Shown: one piece after another, positions 52,609 through 62,100 of the stretch | Numbering within the stretch: position 1 is the stretch's first letter | Layout of the letters: the number at the start of each line of letters is the position of its first letter | From: Enhygromyxa salina | GTDB lineage: Bacteria; Myxococcota_A; Polyangia; Nannocystales; Nannocystaceae | Assembly: GCF_000737335.2 (NCBI RefSeq) | Contig: NZ_JMCC02000016.1 | Location: 37,585 to 101,584 of the forward strand | Direction: 5' to 3' | DNA length: 64,000 bases | Made by a program: the position numbers and the translations under genes | The notes under the pieces: generated by a model | Database searches by the model: none | Seen by the model: the letters and a program-made list of their open reading frames with translations, nothing else | Told to the model about the DNA's origin: nothing

Positions 52609-54362
52609 ACCGCACCCACTACGACGTCATCGTGCTCGGGACCGGCCTGGGCGGGACCATGCTGGCGGCGATCTTGGCTCGCCATGGGCGCCGGGTCCTG
52701 CTGATCGACGCGGGCAGCCACCCACGCTTTGCGATCGGCGAGGCGACCACCCCCGACACCAGCTTTCGCCTGAAGCTGCTCGCCGCCAAGTACGACCTGC
52801 CCGAGCTCGCGTACCTCTCGGAGTTCTACTTGGTCCGCGATCACATCGGGGCTTCGAGCGGGGTCAAGCGGGCGTTCAGCTTTCTGTATCACCGACCCGG
52901 CCACGCCCACGAGCCAACCCAGTCGCACCAATTCCCAACGGGGGCGCCGCCGTGGGGGCCCGACTGCCACCTGTTTCGCCAAGACACCGACGCGTTCATG
53001 CTCGCGGTCGCGGCCCGGCATGGCGCGAAGGTTCGCCAAGCGACCCGGGTCAGCGCGATCGATCTCGAGCTCGAGGGCGGCGGCGTAGCGGTCACGCTCG
53101 ACACCGGTGAGCGGATCACCGCGGCGTTCTTGGTCGACGCGGCCGGGTTTCGCTCGCCGCTCGCCAAGCAGCTCAATCTACGCAACAAGCCCGACGCGCT
53201 GCGGACCAACTCGCGGGCGATCTTCACCCACATGGTCGGCGTCACCCCCTACGATCGGGTTGGCGAGGCCCGCGAGCGCCACGGCCTGGTGTATCCGCTC
53301 TCGCAGACCACCCTGCACCACGTGTTCGAGGGCGGGTGGCTGTGGGTGATCCCCTTCGGCAACCACCTCGACGCGGTCAACCAGCTGACGTCCGTGGGCT
53401 TGTTGCTCGACCGCGAGCTTCACCCCGAGTCGGAGGGGGAGTCGGGCAGGGATCCCGAGCAAGAGTTCTTCGAGCACGTCAACCGGATGCCCGGCGTCGC
53501 GCGGCAGTTTCAGGGCGCCCACGCGCTGCGCGGCTGGGTGTCGACCGGGCGGCTGCAGTACAGCTCGCGCCAGACCGTGGGGGATCGCTGGCTGCTGCTC
53601 GCCCACGCGGCGGGGTTTGTCGATCCGCTGTATTCGTCGGGGCTCAACCTGACCGTGGGCGTGATCGATCTGTTCGCCGACGAGCTGCTCGCCGCGCTGG
53701 GCGACGGCGTGTTCGAGGCGGCCCGCTTCGCCCACGTCGACGCGTTCTTCCAGACCAACCTGAAGCTGTACGACGAATTCGTCGCCAACTCCTATCTTGG
53801 CTGGCGCGACTACGAGCTGTGGGATGCGTGGTACCGGGTCTGGGTCGCGGCGCTGCAGGTTGGCACCTACTTGAACGGCACCCAGCTGATGCGCCACCTC
53901 GAGTCCGGGGATCGGGCGGTGCTCGAGCGCTCGCGCGAGGCCCCCTTCACCTCGCTGTTGGGCACGGCGGTGCCCGAGTGTCGGCACATGGTCGACAGCG
54001 CCGCCGCTCACATGCACCGGTTTGCGCGGGGCGAGATCACGGCCGCGAGCGCGGCCGCCAACATTCGCGCGGTGCTGCGCGAGGTGCAGTTCTGCCCAAG
54101 CTACTGGCGGCTCGAAGACCCCAGCGTGCGCACGACCCCGCCCTATACAATGACCCAGATGCTGCGAGCGTACGTCTGGTACCACCGCAACGCGTCGCCC
54201 GAGGTCCGCGATCTCATGGTCGGGTTCAAGCCGCTCACCGCCAGCCGCCACGTGCTGAGCGCCTTCTACGACAACTCCCGCCGCGGCCTGCGTCGCCAGG
54301 CACTGTTCATGCGCGACTCGCTGCGGGCCTGGAACCGCGACTGGCTGGACGGGGCCGACTGA
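52605..54362 (+). CDS. Flavin-dependent halogenase-like monooxygenase
   Basis: The 585-aa protein has an FAD-binding GxGxxG fold (VIVLGTGLGGTMLAAILARH, then VLLIDAGSHPRFAIGEATTP), FLVDAAGFRSPLAKQ, and at residues 245-250 the signature W-L-W-V-I-P. The WxWxIP motif is the mark of flavin-dependent halogenases (PrnA, CmlS, RebH type) and is thought to keep the enzyme from acting as a simple monooxygenase. The late flavin strand reads HAAGFVDPLYSSGLNLT. The essential Lys (Lys79 in PrnA) cannot be assigned with certainty by eye; an L-K-L-L-A-A-K segment is in the right area. It is translationally coupled to a desaturase on each side, suggesting a lipid-like or carrier-bound substrate rather than free tryptophan. 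Confidence 0.8.
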   Translation: MNRTHYDVIVLGTGLGGTMLAAILARHGRRVLLIDAGSHPRFAIGEATTPDTSFRLKLLAAKYDLPELAYLSEFYLVRDHIGASSGVKRAFSFLYHRPGHAHEPTQSHQFPTGAPPWGPDCHLFRQDTDAFMLAVAARHGAKVRQATRVSAIDLELEGGGVAVTLDTGERITAAFLVDAAGFRSPLAKQLNLRNKPDALRTNSRAIFTHMVGVTPYDRVGEARERHGLVYPLSQTTLHHVFEGGWLWVIPFGNHLDAVNQLTSVGLLLDRELHPESEGESGRDPEQEFFEHVNRMPGVARQFQGAHALRGWVSTGRLQYSSRQTVGDRWLLLAHAAGFVDPLYSSGLNLTVGVIDLFADELLAALGDGVFEAARFAHVDAFFQTNLKLYDEFVANSYLGWRDYELWDAWYRVWVAALQVGTYLNGTQLMRHLESGDRAVLERSREAPFTSLLGTAVPECRHMVDSAAAHMHRFARGEITAASAAANIRAVLREVQFCPSYWRLEDPSVRTTPPYTMTQMLRAYVWYHRNASPEVRDLMVGFKPLTASRHVLSAFYDNSRRGLRRQALFMRDSLRAWNRDWLDGAD

Positions 54363-55588
54363 TGGGCTCCAAGCCGCGAGATCGGGGGCGCGATCGGGCC
54401 AGGCTGCGGTGGATCGATCGGGCCGCCGTCGCGCTGGTCCTGAGCCTGCCAACCGCTGGGGTGTTCATTGGCGCCTACTTGGCGTGGCGCGGTGACGTGC
54501 TCGAGACCGCCAACCTGGTCGTGTTCGTGGTCCTGTGGATCGCAACCTTGTTCGGGGTCGAGGGCGGGTTTCATCGCTACTTCTCGCACCGCAGCTATCG
54601 GGCCCGGCCCGGGGTCGAGGCGGTCCTCGCCGGGCTCGGCTCGATGGCGTTTCAGGGCCCGGTGCTGTGGTGGGCGGCCACGCATCGCCGCCACCACGAG
54701 CGCTCGGATCGCCCGGGTGATCCCCACTCTCCGCAGCTGCGTGGCGACGGCGCGCGCGGGCTCTTGCTTGGCCTGTGGGATGGCCACGTCGGCTGGCTGT
54801 TCAACGAGGTCGACGCGATCAGCCGCAAGTCCACCTGGGCCAAGTACGTGCCCGACCTGCTCGAGAAGCCGATGGTGTGGTCGATCCACCGCAACTATCT
54901 GTGGTGGTTGGCGCTGGGGTTTGCGCTGCCAGCCGTGCTGGGCGGGGCGCTCACGGGCACCTGGCACGGGGCCTGGATCGGCTTGGTGTGGGGCGGGCTG
55001 ATCCGCACCTTTCTCGTGAATCATGCGATCTGGGCGGTCAACTCGATCTGTCACGTGTACGGCTCGCGCCCCTTCGCCCTGCACGCGCGCGATCGCAGCG
55101 CCAACAATGCCTGGGTCGCCCTGGTCAGCCTGGGCGCCGGTTGGCACCACAATCATCACGTGTTCCCCGGCTCCGCGACGACCCAAGTTCACGCGTGGCA
55201 GGTGGATGGCTGCGGGTTGATCCTGCGCGCGCTCGCCAAGCTGGGGCTGGTCAGCGAGCTTGGAACGCCGCCGGCGGATCTCGATCAGCCGGGCTGGACC
55301 CGGCGGGTGTCCGTGAACCTCGAGGGCGCGCCGGCCGAGCTGGTCAACCTGCGCAGTGATCGGGCGTTCGTCGAGACCCGGGTTCGCCGGGCGGTCGGGG
55401 CCACGATCCGGCTCGATCACTTCGTGGTCGCAGAGGCCAACGGCGAAGCCCAGGTCGTCGCGGGCTTGCAGATCCAGGCGAGCGTGGATCGGGTCACCCC
55501 GCACGGCCTGGTGCTGCGCTTCGCAAGCTCGCCGCAGCAGGCCGCCGCGCTGACCCGGCTGACCCGCCGCGAGCGCTACGACGGCTGA
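54362..55588 (+). CDS. Delta-9-type fatty acid desaturase with a C-terminal PilZ-like domain
   Basis: The 408-aa protein has the stearoyl-CoA/delta-9 desaturase His boxes HRYFSH (71-76), HRRHH (108-112) and HHNHH (262-266) with four membrane helices. Residues up to about 315 equal a normal family length. The last about 95 residues (VSVNLEGAPAELVNL, AFVETRVRRAVGATIRLDHF, then VDRVTPHGLVLRFAS) look like a six-stranded PilZ domain. The c-di-GMP motifs are weak: RxxxR is not clear and the (D/N)xSxxG site reads N-L-R-S-D-R-A, so binding may be lost. The start overlaps the halogenase stop (TGATG), so the three genes probably form one unit. Confidence 0.88.
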   Translation: MGSKPRDRGRDRARLRWIDRAAVALVLSLPTAGVFIGAYLAWRGDVLETANLVVFVVLWIATLFGVEGGFHRYFSHRSYRARPGVEAVLAGLGSMAFQGPVLWWAATHRRHHERSDRPGDPHSPQLRGDGARGLLLGLWDGHVGWLFNEVDAISRKSTWAKYVPDLLEKPMVWSIHRNYLWWLALGFALPAVLGGALTGTWHGAWIGLVWGGLIRTFLVNHAIWAVNSICHVYGSRPFALHARDRSANNAWVALVSLGAGWHHNHHVFPGSATTQVHAWQVDGCGLILRALAKLGLVSELGTPPADLDQPGWTRRVSVNLEGAPAELVNLRSDRAFVETRVRRAVGATIRLDHFVVAEANGEAQVVAGLQIQASVDRVTPHGLVLRFASSPQQAAALTRLTRRERYDG

Positions 55589-57546
55589 TCACCCGCGCCC
55601 AGCTCCGACAGCCACACCGTCTCGGTCTGCAGCGCCGGCGCGTCGCCCTGCAGCAGCAGCGAGCGGGCCAGAATGTAGCCGGCGCTGTGGCCAGAGGTGT
55701 CGAGCCAATTGCCAACGCCCGGATCGCTGTCGGCCAGCACGACGGTGAACTCGCCGTTCGCGTCAACCTGCAGCTGGGTGTGGTTCAGGCAGATCGCATG
55801 CCGGGTGTAGTCGAAGCTCTCGAGCCAGACGTTGTACAGACACAGGCTGAAGTAGCGGGCCTGCGGGAGCTTGCCCCGGACCACGAACGCCTGCTCGGGA
55901 CCGAAGCGATACCAACACACTTGGTAGTGGTTGTCGGGGGTTGGAAACAGGCGCTCGCCCGATCCCGCGTGGAATTGCTTGATCGGCAGGCCGCCAGCGG
56001 TCACGAATTTGTAGAACATCAAGCTGCGCTCGACGATCGTCGCGAGCATCCGCCCGGCGTTGCGCAGGTTCTTGGCGTAGGCGTTGGGCTCGAGCGGGGC
56101 GGCGGTTCGCGGCGCGGCCGGATCGTTGGCGAGCAGCGCGACCTCGAGCTTCAGCGGCGGCTCGGCGCTGCGCTGACCAAAGTACTGACGGATCACCAGC
56201 TCGGTCTCGTCGCCCTCCCCCTTCAGCACCGTCACCCCAGGCAAAGGCTCGAGCTCGTCGGCGCTGATCAGCAGCTCGAAGCGGCCGTCTGCGTCGCGGG
56301 CGATCGCGCCGTCGTTGAGGTGCGCGCCGATCTTCCCGCCGCGCCGATGCAGCAGACACCCAACATAGACAGTGCCCGGCGGGATCCGACCCGAGACCCG
56401 ATACCGCCGCCCCGCGCCCAGCGACAGCCGGGTGCGGACCACGTCCGCGTCGGGGCAATCACCAAACATCTTGCGGGTCGGGCCGATCACCGCGTGAAAC
56501 TGGGGCCAGTCTGGATCGCTGTACTCGGTGAAGGTCTCGACGGTCGCAGACAGCATGCGCAGCAAGAACCGGCGGCCCTCGAGGTTGTGCAGATCATCGG
56601 GGAGGTCGATCGTGGCTTCGAGCTTGGCCACGTCGGCGAGCACCTCCGCCATCGCGCGCGAGACCTCCGACAAGCCCGGCAGCGGGATGCTGTCCAGATC
56701 GTAGCCGTAGCTGGCCGCGAGCGCCTTGGTCTGCGCGTTGACGCTGCGGTGATCAAAGCCGGTCAGCCAGCGATCCGCCAGCTCGGGCTCGATCCGCGCG
56801 CGCGTGGAGGTGTTGGGATCCCCGACCGCGCGCGCGCCCTTGGGCCCGCTGCGCATCCGATCGCCCTCGTAGGGCTGGATCATCGCGTCGTCGTAGTCGA
56901 GCTCGAGCAGCCCACAGACCTCGCGCATGGTTGGCGCTGGGGCGGTGACCAGATCCTCGTAGCGGATCCGCAGCCAGCGTTGCTCGGGGAGCTCGGCCAG
57001 GCACGACGCGATCGCCTGGTTGCCCCCGCGCCACAGCTGCTCGGCGTTGGTGTAGTCCGAGCCCTCGAACAGGGCCTCGGACATGTTCACGTTCTGCAGG
57101 CTGCGGATCACCGAGCCCGGGTTGCGCACGATCCACAAGAACCGCGCGCCCGGAAACCACCCCGCGAGCCGGCGGATCGCGGCGGGGTAGTTGCACAGGT
57201 GCGGGCACTTGTCGACCAGCACGCGGTCGCCAATTCGCTGGTTGAGCAGCGCGTAAACCTCGTCGACACCAAGGGTCGAGAGCGCGGCCACGCGCTGCTT
57301 GGCGGCTGGAACGTCGAGACCCTCGAGCTCGATGAAGGTCCGCCGCAGCCCGCCCTTCTCCCAAAACCGGCGCTCGAGCAAGGCGTGGCGCTGGGCCATG
57401 GTCTCAAACGGGGCGAGCACCATCTCGGGCGGACAAAACAGCCGGGGGTGACCGGCGAGCATCAGCCGCAGCAAGGTCGTGCCGCTGCGGGCGACCCCTA
57501 GCACGAACACGATCGGATCTTCGAAGACGGGCGTGGGTGATGTCAT
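55576..57546 (-). CDS. Sulfotransferase fused to a DUF1214-like C-terminal domain
   Basis: The 656-aa protein starts with a PAPS-type sulfotransferase: 5' phosphosulfate loop GVARSGTT at 17-24 and the 3' phosphate site FLWIVRNPGSVIRS with Arg141 and Ser145, then LRIRYEDLV. This part ends near residue 300. The C-terminal 330 residues carry a domain reading FPTPDNHYQVCWYRFG, then LYNVWLESFDY, and LADSDPGVGNWLDTSGHSAG, which resembles the DUF1214 domain seen with DUF1254 in outer-membrane and lipid-linked proteins. A role moving a sulfo group from PAPS to a lipid or polyketide hydroxyl is inferred. The stop overlaps the 3' end of the desaturase by 13 bases on the other strand. The start was chosen at the ATG just before the PAPS loop. 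Confidence 0.85.
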   Translation of the reverse strand: MTSPTPVFEDPIVFVLGVARSGTTLLRLMLAGHPRLFCPPEMVLAPFETMAQRHALLERRFWEKGGLRRTFIELEGLDVPAAKQRVAALSTLGVDEVYALLNQRIGDRVLVDKCPHLCNYPAAIRRLAGWFPGARFLWIVRNPGSVIRSLQNVNMSEALFEGSDYTNAEQLWRGGNQAIASCLAELPEQRWLRIRYEDLVTAPAPTMREVCGLLELDYDDAMIQPYEGDRMRSGPKGARAVGDPNTSTRARIEPELADRWLTGFDHRSVNAQTKALAASYGYDLDSIPLPGLSEVSRAMAEVLADVAKLEATIDLPDDLHNLEGRRFLLRMLSATVETFTEYSDPDWPQFHAVIGPTRKMFGDCPDADVVRTRLSLGAGRRYRVSGRIPPGTVYVGCLLHRRGGKIGAHLNDGAIARDADGRFELLISADELEPLPGVTVLKGEGDETELVIRQYFGQRSAEPPLKLEVALLANDPAAPRTAAPLEPNAYAKNLRNAGRMLATIVERSLMFYKFVTAGGLPIKQFHAGSGERLFPTPDNHYQVCWYRFGPEQAFVVRGKLPQARYFSLCLYNVWLESFDYTRHAICLNHTQLQVDANGEFTVVLADSDPGVGNWLDTSGHSAGYILARSLLLQGDAPALQTETVWLSELGAGDQPS

Positions 57547-57575
57547 GATCGGTGGCGCTGAGTTAGCATGAAGGG

Positions 57576-58313
57576 ATGAAGCTGGAGACGAGGCTGACCA
57601 CCCGCGCGTGGGATCGAGCGATGCGTCTGCTCCGGGCGTATCACTCGTATGAGGTGGTTGGGCTGTCGGCCTTTCCGCGCTCGGGTCCGGTGCTGGTGGC
57701 CAGCACCCACAGCCTCGCAACCTACGAAAATTTTCTGCTGGGCTCGGTCGCCCTGGACGCGCTGGGTCGCCGACCGATCATCTTGGCCGATGATCTGCTG
57801 TTCAAGCTGCCGGCCGTTGGCAACGCGATGCGTGACATTGGCGTGTGGCCAGGCAAGCGCGACGCGGCGATTGAGATCCTGCGCAACGGCGGCCTGCTGG
57901 GGCTTGGGCCCGGGGGCATGCGCGAGGCCCTGCGTAGCACGAAGCAGCACTACACCTTCGACTGGGAGGGCCGGCTGGGCTTCGTCTGGATCGCGCTGCT
58001 GACCGGCGCGCCGATCGTGCTGGCCGCCTGCCCGGCTGCAGACGACATCTTCGACGTCGCCGATCTGCCGATCACCGCAGATTTCTACAAGAAGTACCAC
58101 TTGCCGCTGCCGCTGTTTCGTGGGGTGGGGCCAACCTTGGTGCCGCGGCCGGTCAAGCTCTGGCATGTGTTCGAGGAGCCTATTGTCGCCGACATCGATC
58201 CAAACGAGGTCACCGAGGCCGCGGTGATCGAGCACCACGCGTACCTGTGCCAGCGCATGCATGGCCTGATGCAGCGGGCCATCGAGATCTCGGGGCTGTC
58301 GTCGCGTTCGTGA
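57576..58313 (+). CDS. Lysophospholipid acyltransferase-like (PlsC/LPLAT family) protein
   Basis: The 245-aa protein has the LPLAT order: VLVASTHSLATYENFLLG (the catalytic block), FKLPAVGNAMRDIGVWPGKRD, AIEILRNGGLLGLGPGGMREAL (the substrate-binding E-G-x-R-like block as P-G-G-x-R-E), then VWIALLTGAPIVLAAC. The PGxRE-type element and overall length support it. The catalytic HX4D box reads H-S-L-A-T-Y-E, so the Asp is shifted or replaced by Glu; activity needs testing. It likely acylates a glycerol- or lipid-type acceptor at the membrane. It is divergent from the sulfotransferase gene, 29 bases between the starts. Confidence 0.78.
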   Translation: MKLETRLTTRAWDRAMRLLRAYHSYEVVGLSAFPRSGPVLVASTHSLATYENFLLGSVALDALGRRPIILADDLLFKLPAVGNAMRDIGVWPGKRDAAIEILRNGGLLGLGPGGMREALRSTKQHYTFDWEGRLGFVWIALLTGAPIVLAACPAADDIFDVADLPITADFYKKYHLPLPLFRGVGPTLVPRPVKLWHVFEEPIVADIDPNEVTEAAVIEHHAYLCQRMHGLMQRAIEISGLSSRS

Positions 58314-58314
58314 C

Positions 58315-58393
58315 TGTTTTCAGCTCGGGCGAGGGCTTCTCGCCCGCTTGCGGACACCGTCGTAGACTGGTTCACCGAGGGCAGCGAACTCAC
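58315..58393 (+). repeat. Interspersed hairpin repeat, copy B (long form)
   Basis: TGTTTTCAGCTCGGGCGAGG, the hairpin, CTCGCCCGCTTGCGGACA, then GACTGGTTCACCGAGGGCAG. It begins one base after the acyltransferase stop and ends over the Coq4-like gene's stop, again between convergent genes. Confidence 0.9.
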
Positions 58394-59121
58394 GCGCGCC
58401 TCCCCTGCCCTGGCTTGTTGCCAACCCAGACCGGCTTGTAGACCGGCGGCGGCCACAGGCCGAGCTCGCGCTGGATCTGCTCGAGGGGATGATCGAGCAG
58501 CTCAACCCAGTCTTGCTCGACCAACCATTCGGCCCGCAGCGCCAGCGCGGCTGCGTTGAGCATCATGCGTTGGCCAGCCAGACGCGGCAGCCGGATCGAG
58601 TAGGCGCCGAGCCCAGCCATGGCCATGACCCCCGTGTTGCGGGTCTGCGCGGCCGTGAACGCCAGCAGGCACACCTCGCCCAGCAGGTCGGTCTGGTAGC
58701 CGGTCACCAGGTGATAGAGGTCGTGGCTGAAAAATAGGGTGTCCTGCAAGAACCGCTCGTCGGGCTCGAGCGCGGCCGTGCGCGCGGGCGAGGTGCCCGT
58801 CTCGACGTACACACCCATGCCGCGGCGGGTGGTGCCCAGGGTCTCGCAGCTGGCGAGGTACGCGTGGCCAAGGGTGCCGGCTGGCAGGCTCTCGAGCCGC
58901 TCCCAGTCGGCGAGCGCGTCGCCGAGTGAGGGCTTGCGCCGCAGCAGCGCCCGGGCCTTGGGGCGACCCCGCATGCGCGCGAGCGTGCGGGGGAGCGAGC
59001 GGCCCTGCCACGCCTCGATCACCCGGGTGATCTGATCGGTCCGCGCGGGGTTGCGGTACAGGAACCGCAACACGTCCAAGCCCTCGCGCCAGCGGATTGC
59101 GTGGATCTGTGCGTCGTCCAT
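58390..59121 (-). CDS. Coq4-like protein
   Basis: The 243-aa protein carries the Coq4 metal site HDLYHLVTGYQTDLLGE: His133, Asp134, His137 and Glu149 in the H-D-x2-H-x11-E pattern. Helical Coq4-like segments surround it (VLRFLYRNPARTDQITRVIEA before; LAFTAAQTRNTGVMAMAG and LRAEWLVEQDWVELLDHPLE after). Coq4 takes part in ubiquinone biosynthesis and has been shown in eukaryotes to act in oxidative decarboxylation on the ring; close bacterial relatives also occur in other pathways. Here it follows the PKS gene on the same strand by 22 bases and does not sit with ubiquinone genes, so it is more likely part of the polyketide or lipid pathway. Confidence 0.85.
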   Translation of the reverse strand: MDDAQIHAIRWREGLDVLRFLYRNPARTDQITRVIEAWQGRSLPRTLARMRGRPKARALLRRKPSLGDALADWERLESLPAGTLGHAYLASCETLGTTRRGMGVYVETGTSPARTAALEPDERFLQDTLFFSHDLYHLVTGYQTDLLGEVCLLAFTAAQTRNTGVMAMAGLGAYSIRLPRLAGQRMMLNAAALALRAEWLVEQDWVELLDHPLEQIQRELGLWPPPVYKPVWVGNKPGQGRRA

Positions 59122-59143
59122 GGTCAGCTCAGGTCAGGCCAGC

Positions 59144-62100
59144 TCAGGTCAGATCAGGTGCGGTCCGCAGCGCGGCCGCCAGCTTGGGCGCGTGCGCGGC
59201 CTGAAACATCGAGTAGTGATCGCCCGGCACATCGTGGACCGTCAGCCCGGTGCACAGCCCTCGCCAGACCTCCACGCTGTCGGGGAACACCTCGGCGAAG
59301 GCCCGCAGCGTGTCGACGGCGCGCAGGTACATGACGGGCCCGGCGTAGGGCCGCGGCTGGTAACCGGCCAGCCGCCGAACCGAGCGCTGCAGACCGGCGA
59401 CGTAGATGCCAAACAGCGCGTGGATCTGCTCGGTGTCGGTGCTTGGCGGCAGCCCGGCGAACGCCACCGCCCAGGCGCGGACCTGCTCGAGCGGCTCGCT
59501 CGCGGGGTCGAAGCCCGGCGGCGAGCCGGCCATGCCGCGCGCGCCCAGGTAGCTGGCGAAGGCTGCGATGAGCGCTGGTTCTGCGTAGGACGCCGCGTCG
59601 TCGCTGACGTGCGGGGTGGGGCTGTCGAGCAGCGCGACGTGGTCGACCGCGTGGCCACGCGCGTGCAGACGCGCCGCCGTCTCGTAGGCCAGCACCCCGC
59701 CCAGCGACCAGCCGGCCAAGATCTGCGGCTGCGCCTGCGCCTGCGAGCCCGCCAGCAGCTCGACGCAGCGATCCGCGAGCGCGGTGATCGGGGCCTCGAG
59801 CTCGCTCGCGCCGCCAGCCTCGAGCTCCGGCAGCTCGATCACCTCGACCCCGTGACTCTCGAGCGCGGCCGCCAACGGGGCGTAGCACTCGACATCGAGG
59901 GCGCCCGGGTGGATCAGCGTGAGCGTGGGCAGCCCCGGCCGCGCGCGCAGCCACCTGCGCCGCGCGGCCCGACCGGGCGCGGGCGAAGCGGCTGGGGTCG
60001 ACGACAGCCGCGCGAGCAGATCATCGGCGAGCACGTGGATCGACGGCCCCTCGAGCAGCGTCGCCATCGGCAGCTCGACCCCGAGCTGGGCCTCGAGCCG
60101 CGCGCGCAATTCAATGCCCATCAGCGAGTCCAAGCCCAGCTCGACCATCGGGCGATCCGCCTCGAGGGATTCTGCCGGTCGGCCAACGGCGAGCGCGATG
60201 TGGGCGGTGAGCAGCGCGACGATCCGCGGACCTCGCTCGGGGATCGGCAGCGCCAGGATCGCGGCCGCGGCCTCCCCTGGCTTGGGCGTGGGGGCCTGTC
60301 CTGCCGACTGCTGGGCCGCGAGCTCGGCCGCGACGAGCTCGGCGATCGGCGGCGACGCGCTGAGGGTCGGGTGCGCGCGGGCGAAGCGAGACCAGTCCAC
60401 GTCCATCACCGTGATCTGCGTCCACCCCAGCGCGCGCGCGGACGCGAGCAAGCTCCGCATCGACGCCAGCGCCTGATCCGGGGCGAGGCTCTGGATCCCG
60501 CGCCCAGCCAGGCGACGATCATCCCGAGCGACGCCGACGTCCGCCCACGGACCCCAATTGATGCTGTGGCCGCCAAGCCCCCGCGCGCGGCGGTGACGAG
60601 CGAGGGCGTCGAGGTAGCTGTTGGCCGCCGCGTAGTTGCCCTGGCCGGCCGAGCCCAGCACCGCGGCGACCGAGGAGAACAACACGAACAGATCGAGATC
60701 GTAGCTAGCGAGCGCGCGGTGCAGGACCCACGCGCCAACGACCTTGGCTCGGAACACGGCGGCCAGCATGTCCGCGTCGAGGCGCAGCAGGATCTGATCT
60801 TGAAGCACGCCCGCGAGGTGAACGACGCCGCGGATCGGCGGCCAGCCCTCGCGCCGATGCTGATCCAAGAACGCTTTGACCTGATCGGGATCCCCGACGT
60901 CGACGGCCGCGAGGTGAACGCTCACGCCCTCGCGCTCGAACCCCTGGATCGCAGCGATCTGACCGCCCACGCGCGAGCTTGGATCCACGCTTGCCCAGGT
61001 GTGGCGCTGGGGCAGCGCCGAGCGGCCCATCAACACCAAGCGCCGCGCGCCGCAATTGACCAGCTCGCGGGCGACGTGCAGGCCCAGGCCGCCCAGGCCA
61101 CCGGTGATCAGGTAGCAGCCGTCGACGCGACAGCGCAGCTGGGCGCTGGTGCTTGGCGCCGCGGGGACACGCGCCCGGGTGACCCGAACGACGTGGCGCT
61201 GGGCGTCGCGGTAGGCGATCTGAACCTCGCCGTCGGGCGCCCGCAGCTCGCGGATCAACGCTTGAGCCTGAGCCTGGGCTGTGGCGTGGGGATCGACATC
61301 GACGATGCCTCCAAACACGCCCGGGTGCTCCTGCGCGAGGGTCCGGCCAAGGCCCCACAGCGGCGCGCCAGCGGTGGTGATCGCTTCGTCGTCACGGACC
61401 GGGGCCGCGCCACGGCTGACCAACCACAGCTTGGGCGGGCTTGGCCAGCGCTGCCCCACGAGCTCGCGCAGGACATGGACCACCGCGGCGACGTCGAGGA
61501 TCGAGCTGCGCTCGAGCGCGGCGACCTCGGCGTTGAGGTCCTGTGGTGGATCGTCGTCGCTGGGTTGGGCATCGGTCAGGCTCCACCCGTGGACGATGCC
61601 CCTGCACGGCTCGCCGCGCTCGCGCACGTGCCCGAACAGCGCGTGCATGTCCTCGGCCCGAGCCGGATCGACACGGTAGTGATCCGAGCTGACTTGCGTG
61701 AACGCGGCGCCCGGCTCGACCCGCACGCAGCGGTCGCCCGTGGCTGCCAGCGCGGCGATCAACGCGTCGCCGAACGCTGCGCGATCGCAGAGCACCAACC
61801 ACAGGCCAGGCGGCTGCGCGCGTGGCAGCGCACGCAGCCGACTTGGGCGCCACTCCAGCTGATAGACGAGCGCGTCGAGACCCTGCCGGCCGCGTGCCGT
61901 CGCGCTCGCCAGATCCAGGTAGCGCAGCTGCAGGCCCTGGACGTCGACCTGCAGCCGGCCGGCTTCGTCGCGCAGCTCGAGGTCGACCGTGCGCGCTCGC
62001 TCGGCCTCGCTGGTGATCCGCGCCAAGCTCCACGCGCGCGGGCCGGGGCGCTGCACGAAGCGGATCGCCGCGACGCCCACGGGCAGGAACGGCCGGCCCT

